From Candidatus Peribacteria bacterium (GTDB taxonomy: Bacteria; Patescibacteriota; Gracilibacteria; Peribacterales; Peribacteraceae): a stretch of 64,000 nucleotides of DNA. The translations under genes and the position numbers were made by a program. Position 1 is the first letter of the stretch, and every line of letters starts with the position of its first letter. The stretch covers positions 372,001 through 436,000 of the forward strand of contig JAHFJM010000001.1 of NCBI GenBank assembly GCA_023245935.1, read 5' to 3'. Below, piece after piece: positions 58,732-64,000 of this stretch. The notes beneath the pieces were generated by a model, which was not told where the DNA came from, searched no databases, and saw only the letters and a list, made by a program, of their open reading frames with translations.

Positions 58732-59733
58732 ATGGCAAAGAAGTTCTTAGTCACCGGCGGTCTTGGGTTCATCGGAGCGTCGCTTGTGTCGGCTTTGCAC
58801 GCTCGTCGTGATACGGTCAGGGTGCTTGATAATTCCTCTCGGGGATCCAGGGAGAAACTGGGTGAGGGTGTGTCGGTTGAAATCATCGAAGGCGATATCC
58901 GCGATCCTTTGATTGTGCAAAGGGCAGTTAAGGGAGTCGACAGTGTGATCCATCTTGCCTATGTGAATGGAACAGAGTTCTTCTACAAACATCCTGCCTA
59001 CGTGCTGGATGTCGGCGTCAAAGGTATGGTCAATGTGCTCGATGCATGCATGAAGCATGGCATTCCAGAGCTTATTCTTGCTTCCAGTTCTGAGGTTTAT
59101 CAGACGCCACCAACAGTACCGACGGATGAATCAGTTCCTCTCTCTATTCCTGATCCCCTCAATTCTCGATACTCGTATGGAGGCGGCAAGATCATCAGTG
59201 AGCTTCTGGCCCTGAACTACGGTCGTGAGCACCTGAAGCGTTGTGTCATTTTTCGCCCGCACAATGTCTACGGTCCGATGATGGGATTTGAGCATGTGAT
59301 TCCGCAGTTTATAGAGCGTCTGAAAACATTGCAGACCTCAAGCAGTGTACCGACGCCTTTCCCCATTCAGGGTGACGGTACCCAAACTCGCTCGTTCATT
59401 TTCATTGATGATTTTACGGCGGGTCTTCTTTCCGTCATCGACCGTGGGGAGCATCTGAATATTTATCACATCGGGACGATGGAAGAAGTGACGATCAGGC
59501 AACTTGCTGAGCAGGTCGCTTCCTGTATGGATCTTCGAATCGCCGTACAGCCCGGTCCGGAGGCTGACGGCGGAACATCGAGACGTTGTCCGGATATCTC
59601 AAAACTCAAGAAACTCGGTTTTTCGCCGACGTTCAGTCTTGCCGCAGGCTTACAGCCGACGGTTGCATGGTACCGTGATCACGACAAGCCTCTCCGTTCG
59701 TTTTCTTCGTCTCCTTCACTCTTTCTTCCATGA
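58732..59733 (+). CDS. NAD-dependent sugar epimerase/dehydratase (SDR)
   Basis: A 333-aa extended SDR: 'FLVTGGLGFIGASLVSAL' at the start, 'LILASSSEVYQTPP' near residue 115, 'NSRYSYGGGKIISELLAL' (YxxxK) near 150 and 'TRSFIFIDDFTAGLL' near 220. The pattern 'VIFRPHNVYGP' resembles UDP-glucuronate 4-epimerase or dTDP-glucose 4,6-dehydratase relatives. The stop overlaps the next gene's ATG (ATGA), so it is paired with the C-methyltransferase-like gene, suggesting a shared deoxy-sugar or branched-sugar step. Confidence 0.87.
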   Translation: MAKKFLVTGGLGFIGASLVSALHARRDTVRVLDNSSRGSREKLGEGVSVEIIEGDIRDPLIVQRAVKGVDSVIHLAYVNGTEFFYKHPAYVLDVGVKGMVNVLDACMKHGIPELILASSSEVYQTPPTVPTDESVPLSIPDPLNSRYSYGGGKIISELLALNYGREHLKRCVIFRPHNVYGPMMGFEHVIPQFIERLKTLQTSSSVPTPFPIQGDGTQTRSFIFIDDFTAGLLSVIDRGEHLNIYHIGTMEEVTIRQLAEQVASCMDLRIAVQPGPEADGGTSRRCPDISKLKKLGFSPTFSLAAGLQPTVAWYRDHDKPLRSFSSSPSLFLP

Positions 59734-60989
59734 CCACACTGACGTACGGTCCCATCACTGCCTGCCAAATTTGCGGATCCAATGATCTTCGGTCGGTTCT
59801 CTTCCTCGGCTACCTGCCACCGGTGAATACCATGCAGACGATCGGCACGGCTCATGACAAACAGGAATGGTTCCCCGCTGAAATTCTCCGTTGTCCCGAG
59901 TGCTCTCTTGTTCAGCTCGGGTACGCGGCTGATCCGAATGTTCTCTTCCCACCGGACTATCCGTACAGAAGCGGTACGACGAGGATTCTGCGGGAGAATT
60001 TTGCCGATCTCCAGCGCGAAGCGAAGGCTCTCCTCGGTCTCACGAACAAGGATCTCATCATCGACATCGGTTCGAACGACGGCACGCTTCTCAAGAATTT
60101 CCTAGACGGCGGGAACCGTGTTCTCGGAGTCGAACCGTCGCTGAATGCGAAGCTCGCGGAGGATATGGGTGTCGAAACGAAGATGACATTCTTCGGTTCA
60201 AGCGTTGTAGAGCCGATTCTGAAGAGTCATGGCAAGGCGAAAGTCATCACGGCTGCCAATGTCTTCGCGCATATCCACGGTCTCGATGGGATTATGAAAA
60301 GTATCGTTGCCCTGCTCGAAGACGATGGCGTTTTCATTTCGGAATCGCACTATCTGCTCGATCTTCTTACAACCGTTCAGTACGACACCATCTACCATGA
60401 ACATCTTCGACATTACTCGGTCACGAGTCTTCGCTTCCTGCTCGAGCGGTACGGGCTTACTATTTTTCACGCGAAACGCATTCCCACGCACGGTGGCTCC
60501 ATCCGCGTGTATGCGAGTAAGTCGAAGCGTGCAGTGAATGCATCGGTTGCGGCAATGCTGAAAGAAGAAGAGGAAGCAGGACTTCAAGGTGACGCATGGG
60601 TGAAGCCTTTCCGTGATCGTGTATTGCATTCAAAGCTCGCACTCTATGAACTTCTTACGAAGATCAAATCTTCCGGCAAGCGTATCTATGCCATCAGCGC
60701 GCCCTCGCGTGCTTCGACGCTCGTGAACTACGTGGGGCTCGATGACGGCATCATCGATTGTGTTCTGGAGATCCAGGGTTCCAAGAAGATCGGCAAGTAC
60801 ATGCCCGGTCGGCATATTCCCGTTCTTGATGAAGCGAAGCTCTATCAGGATCAGCCCGAGTATGCACTGCTGCTTTCCTGGCATATCGGAGCTGAACTCA
60901 TGCCAAATCTGAAGAAGCGGGGATTCAAGGGTGATTTCATCGTGCCGCTGCCGGAACCGAGGATTATGAAGAATGCCAGTTTCATCTAG
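59730..60989 (+). CDS. NDP-hexose C-methyltransferase-like protein with Zn-binding N-terminus
   Basis: A 419-aa protein of the three-part TylCIII type. The N-terminal zinc-like module has 'CQICGSNDL' and 'CPECSLVQLGY'. The SAM-binding core has 'LIIDIGSNDGTLLKNF' near residue 110. The C-terminal domain includes 'ISAPSRASTLVNYVGLDDGIIDCVLE'. Relatives add a C-methyl branch to NDP-keto-sugars or act as sugar O/C-methyltransferases. It is coupled to the upstream SDR gene. The partial gene at the window's right edge is a second member of this broad group. Confidence 0.87.
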   Translation: MTTLTYGPITACQICGSNDLRSVLFLGYLPPVNTMQTIGTAHDKQEWFPAEILRCPECSLVQLGYAADPNVLFPPDYPYRSGTTRILRENFADLQREAKALLGLTNKDLIIDIGSNDGTLLKNFLDGGNRVLGVEPSLNAKLAEDMGVETKMTFFGSSVVEPILKSHGKAKVITAANVFAHIHGLDGIMKSIVALLEDDGVFISESHYLLDLLTTVQYDTIYHEHLRHYSVTSLRFLLERYGLTIFHAKRIPTHGGSIRVYASKSKRAVNASVAAMLKEEEEAGLQGDAWVKPFRDRVLHSKLALYELLTKIKSSGKRIYAISAPSRASTLVNYVGLDDGIIDCVLEIQGSKKIGKYMPGRHIPVLDEAKLYQDQPEYALLLSWHIGAELMPNLKKRGFKGDFIVPLPEPRIMKNASFI

Positions 60990-61002
60990 TAGTTCTATCG
61001 GT

Positions 61003-61899
61003 TTAGAGAATGGTTAGTCCTTCCTTGAGACTGATTCTTGGTTCCCAGCCAATCAGCTTCTTTGTTCGTTCTATATTTGCAAGGGTGATGCGTGCCTCCC
61101 CTGCGCGTTCCGGGATATGAGTTGCTGTCCCTAGGAACATTTGAGCGATTTCATTGATCGTGTATGCCTTTCCGGAGCCGACATTGCATACTTCATTTTG
61201 TACATCACAGAGTGCAGCCCGCAGATTCGCTTCGGCTACATCGTAGACGTGAACGAAATCCCTCGACTGTTCGCCGTCTCCGGTAATCGTCAGTTGTTGA
61301 CCATTTCGATGCTGGTGATGAAAAACGCCGATCACAGACGAGTACGCATTGAAAGGATTCTTTGGATTGAAGGAGCGTGGACCGTAGACATTGAAGTATC
61401 GAAGTGAGATAACCGGGATATTCCACCTTTTTCCGAGCAGTAAGCAGTACTGTTCCGCAGTGTATTTTTGCAGTGCGTAGGGACTGAGGCAGGAGATTAC
61501 CGCTCTTTCAGTTGTGGGGAGTTCCGTGGGTGTGCCGTAACAGGCGGACGAACTGCAGATAACAAATTTCCGGACACGATGCTTGCGGGTGGCCATCAGA
61601 CAGTTGATCGTTCCGATCACGTTCACGTATTCATGGAGGAGCGGCTCATCGAATGAGGGCTGTATGCGGGGAAGTGCGGCTGCGTGGAAAACGTAGTCCA
61701 TATCCTGGAATGCCGTTTCAAGAGAGTCTGCCTGCGTGATGTCTGCTTCGACGATCTGGCAAGCAGCCGGTATATTCGCACGGTTTCCTGTCGAAAAATT
61801 ATCGAGGATCGTCACCTCAAATCCTTCACGCAGCAGTCGTTCGGCAATGTGAGAGCCGATGAAGCCTGCACCACCGGTGACAAGACAACGAATGCTCAT
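61003..61899 (-). CDS. NAD-dependent sugar epimerase/dehydratase (SDR)
   Basis: A 298-aa SDR, slightly short: 'CLVTGGAGFIGSHIAERLL' at the start, 'FVICSSSACYGTP' near residue 113, 'SPYALQKYTAEQYCLLL' (YxxxK) near 137-153, 'VISLRYFNVYGPRSFN' and 'SRDFVHVYDVAEANL'. The sequence resembles UDP-glucose 4-epimerase-type proteins acting on N-acetylhexosamines. ATGA overlap with the upstream glf-like gene indicates one operon. UDP-galactose made by an epimerase is the substrate of the mutase, so the pairing is sensible. Confidence 0.9.
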   Translation of the reverse strand: MSIRCLVTGGAGFIGSHIAERLLREGFEVTILDNFSTGNRANIPAACQIVEADITQADSLETAFQDMDYVFHAAALPRIQPSFDEPLLHEYVNVIGTINCLMATRKHRVRKFVICSSSACYGTPTELPTTERAVISCLSPYALQKYTAEQYCLLLGKRWNIPVISLRYFNVYGPRSFNPKNPFNAYSSVIGVFHHQHRNGQQLTITGDGEQSRDFVHVYDVAEANLRAALCDVQNEVCNVGSGKAYTINEIAQMFLGTATHIPERAGEARITLANIERTKKLIGWEPRISLKEGLTIL

Positions 61900-62999
61900 A
61901 GTGATGTTGCAAGATCAAGTGCTTCACGGATGGCATCTTCGATTCCTTTATATTTGAATGTCCCCAAACGTCCGATGGAAAAGAAGTTCGTTGGGTACAG
62001 ACCCTTGTACTGCTCGAAGCGTTTCAATTCCGGTTCACTCTGCACAGGATAGAATCGACCTCGTTTCGATGGGATCTCAATCCCAAGAAGCGTATGTGGT
62101 GATTGATGACCGGTGATTTTCTTGAATTCTGTCACGCGGGTGAAGGACTCTTTTCCGCTGTAATGGATCCAGGTCATCTCCGGCGGCAGAGCGTATTCGA
62201 TGGGTAGCATGACTTTCAGGAAGTCTCTGCCACAGTAGCGTAGCTTCCCGTAGGCCTGTGAGAACAGCGTGTCGATGTGAATCGTATTGATAATGACATC
62301 CCCCGTAAACTCGCCTTTCGTCGTATGAACGATACGCGTTTCCGGATCGAAGCGTTGAACGTAACACTCGTAGATCGTTTGGACATCCATCAACGATTTT
62401 TTGAAGTAACTGTTATAGCCCTCTTTGTCTTCGGGATATCCTTGGAATTGATCCGTATAGAGACGGTCGTCTCCGGTTCGGATCGGCGTTCCTTTATTCA
62501 CCCAATTGAAGTCGGCGACGAGTTCTTGGTTTGAATCAATGCCCCACATTTTCTCGGAGTAGTGGTGGACGAATTTTTCGTAGAGTGTAGGGCCGATCGC
62601 ATCGAGCCAGTAGGACTCGAAGTTCTTGACGGATGGTTTTTTCTTTTTTGCCACGGCGAGTTCAGCGTCAATTCTCTCGTGATCGTGCATGAGTCGGATA
62701 TCAGCTTCTTGCAGTGGATAGTGGTAAAATTGGGAATCTTGTTCTACGTATGTCCATGTCTTGGTATTGAATTTTCGCAGTGCCACCATGCTTGTCATGT
62801 GTGCGTAGACCTCCTGATCCCACGTGAAGAAGATGCGCGGTCCGAATGTATAGGGGTGTCCTCCGTAGAACTGCGTCCACGTTCCTCCTCCCGGGTTTTT
62901 GTCTCCCTCGAGCACGGTCACTGCATAGCCTTTCTTCTGCAGGAGCCATGCTGCCGTAGCGCCTGAGAATCCGGCGCCGATGATCAAAGCTTTTTTCAT
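61896..62999 (-). CDS. glf: UDP-galactopyranose mutase-like flavoprotein
   Basis: A 367-aa FAD enzyme: dinucleotide motif 'ALIIGAGFSGATAAWLLQKKGYAVTVLE' at the start, 'YPLQEADIRL' near residue 100, 'YSEKMWGIDSNQEL' near 150, 'DRLYTDQFQGYPEDKEGY' near 180, and the C-terminal 'SIGRLGTFKYKGIEDAI'. All correspond to UGM landmarks. UGM converts UDP-Galp to UDP-Galf for furanose-containing glycans. The sequence is diverged, so a related mutase or another sugar substrate is possible. It starts 5 nt after the methyltransferase stop. Confidence 0.83.
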   Translation of the reverse strand: MKKALIIGAGFSGATAAWLLQKKGYAVTVLEGDKNPGGGTWTQFYGGHPYTFGPRIFFTWDQEVYAHMTSMVALRKFNTKTWTYVEQDSQFYHYPLQEADIRLMHDHERIDAELAVAKKKKPSVKNFESYWLDAIGPTLYEKFVHHYSEKMWGIDSNQELVADFNWVNKGTPIRTGDDRLYTDQFQGYPEDKEGYNSYFKKSLMDVQTIYECYVQRFDPETRIVHTTKGEFTGDVIINTIHIDTLFSQAYGKLRYCGRDFLKVMLPIEYALPPEMTWIHYSGKESFTRVTEFKKITGHQSPHTLLGIEIPSKRGRFYPVQSEPELKRFEQYKGLYPTNFFSIGRLGTFKYKGIEDAIREALDLATSL

Positions 63000-63004
63000 A
63001 AAAA

Positions 63005-64000
63005 TCAGCAGATGAGATCGTGAAAACTGAGAACGCGTACGGGTTTTTTCACGGTGGCATCGATCTGTTTCCTCACGTCCTCTTCCCAACCGCTTGCGAT
63101 GAGGATGGTATCGCAGTTCTTCTCATCGATGGCTTTCGGTGGATGAATTTCGTGACCGGCAATCGAGAGAAACTTTCCCTGATTCGCCGGATTCGGATCA
63201 ACGTAGACGACGTCATCATGACTCCATCCCGCATCAATGGCGAACTGATGACCGATGGACCCCGTTCCCCAGACGGCGAGTGGGTGAGCACTCTTGAGTG
63301 CGTGTAATCGGGGAAGATACTTCTCGCGGAAACGCCGCGGGAATTCTTCGAGGACTTGGTGCATACGGAAATCCATGAACCATGAGGATGGCGTGCGTCT
63401 CGCGGATCCGGCATCTTTTCTGCATAGTGCCATCTGGAAAGGGAATTGCATGTAAGCAGAGAAGCTCTCACGGTGCAGGATCGTGCTGACGCCACAGAGC
63501 TCAAGAATTTTCTCCAGTGAAGCAGGAGTGAAGTAGGAAATGTGGTCGACATGAAATTCCGGATAGAACATGGTCTGCAGCGATCCGAGACTGTCTGGAA
63601 CTTCGACGTACATCATGCCACCGGGCTTCACTGCCTCCCATGCAGCTTGCAACATCGGTACCGGATCGGTCAGGTGTTCAACGATGTGACGCAGTACCAT
63701 GACATCGACGCTTTGCGGTTCATACAATCCTGCGCGGAAGAATTCCTTGCGGATCGACAAGCCGTACTTCGTGATGGCATTCTCGGCGAATGGGGACGGT
63801 TCCACTCCCTCGCAGTCAAAGCCCCTGTCACGCATTAACGAAAGAAAGAAGCCGTCATGCGCTCCTATTTCCACCATTCTACCGCGTTGCCGTATTGTCG
63901 TCGCCAGCCAGTCGGCAACGAATGTGGTGTATCGCAGTTGTGTAGGGGAAAGACCGGTCGGTACATACCCGGCGTATGTTTCTCCGTAAATTTCTTTCGT
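63005..64000 (-). CDS. Sugar SAM-methyltransferase, truncated at the window edge
   Basis: The ORF is open to base 64000, so the ATG at 63877 in the ORF track is internal. The upstream codons continue sensibly ('YAGYVPTGLSPTQLRYTTFVADWLATTIR'). Visible domains are a SAM-binding core ('MVEIGAHDGFFLSLM'), 'VDVMVLRHIVEHLTDPVPMLQAAWEAVKPGG', and a C-terminal region 'LAVWGTGSIGHQFAIDAG' typical of the C-methyltransferase group. The N-terminal zinc module expected for this family would lie beyond the edge. It is first of the three minus-strand genes (methyltransferase, glf-like, SDR). Confidence 0.85.
   Translation of the reverse strand, partial: TKEIYGETYAGYVPTGLSPTQLRYTTFVADWLATTIRQRGRMVEIGAHDGFFLSLMRDRGFDCEGVEPSPFAENAITKYGLSIRKEFFRAGLYEPQSVDVMVLRHIVEHLTDPVPMLQAAWEAVKPGGMMYVEVPDSLGSLQTMFYPEFHVDHISYFTPASLEKILELCGVSTILHRESFSAYMQFPFQMALCRKDAGSARRTPSSWFMDFRMHQVLEEFPRRFREKYLPRLHALKSAHPLAVWGTGSIGHQFAIDAGWSHDDVVYVDPNPANQGKFLSIAGHEIHPPKAIDEKNCDTILIASGWEEDVRKQIDATVKKPVRVLSFHDLIC

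Overview
The window reads as a chromosomal segment of a candidate-phyla-radiation (Patescibacteria) bacterium, most likely of the Peregrinibacteria/Peribacteria type. This is inferred from gene content, not from a marker search: roughly half G+C, very compact gene packing, short lipoproteins and surface proteins with Ser-rich linkers, an archaeal-type PurP pair, a VirD4/TraG-like ATPase of the kind common in CPR genomes, and many proteins without a recognisable family. No rRNA, CRISPR array, prophage or insertion sequence is seen. Three tRNA genes are present (Cys, Ala, Val).

1-36 kb is mostly housekeeping on both strands: an Ig/FN3 surface protein, two PurP-like purine enzymes, thioredoxin, phosphoglucose isomerase, RuvA, an EnvC-like murein hydrolase activator, RsmI, GyrA, ribosomal protein L31, HrcA, the VirD4/TraG-like ATPase and an SLH/Calx-beta surface protein. 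A minus-strand operon dnaX, 5-FCL, glyA, dgkA, uppP follows, joining folate one-carbon metabolism to undecaprenyl-phosphate supply. Then come a DsbA-like lipoprotein, dCTP deaminase, pdxS/pdxT, a flavodoxin, korA, korB operon, several unknown proteins and a ZIP metal transporter.

36-64 kb is a large surface-glycan locus whose transcription units keep switching strand. It holds five or six glycosyltransferases, four NAD-dependent sugar epimerases/dehydratases, a DegT aminotransferase, a left-handed beta-helix N-acetyltransferase, a Gfo/Idh/MocA oxidoreductase, a nucleotide-sugar dehydrogenase, a UDP-galactopyranose mutase-like enzyme, an ABC flippase-like exporter, several methyltransferases and a tightly coupled hisH2-hisF2-wbpG module. 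Together the sugar genes suggest a diacetamido/amidino uronic acid decorating a lipid-linked glycan. A few housekeeping genes (rluA-like, trpS) are embedded in it.

The most striking signal is regulatory. At least nine genes have a -10-like hexamer (TATACT, TACACT or TACAAT) followed by exactly 6 nt and then the start codon, which predicts leaderless mRNAs. Other oddities are a tRNA-Cys with linked changes at positions 18 and 55, the same 4-copy heptanucleotide repeat inside two unrelated genes (purP2 and korA), a DnaX lacking its zinc cysteines, a TraG-like gene with no normal start codon at its apparent N-terminus, and a dispersed inverted-repeat family between convergent genes, one copy of which supplies the rsmI stop codon. 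All family names come from motif recognition by eye.
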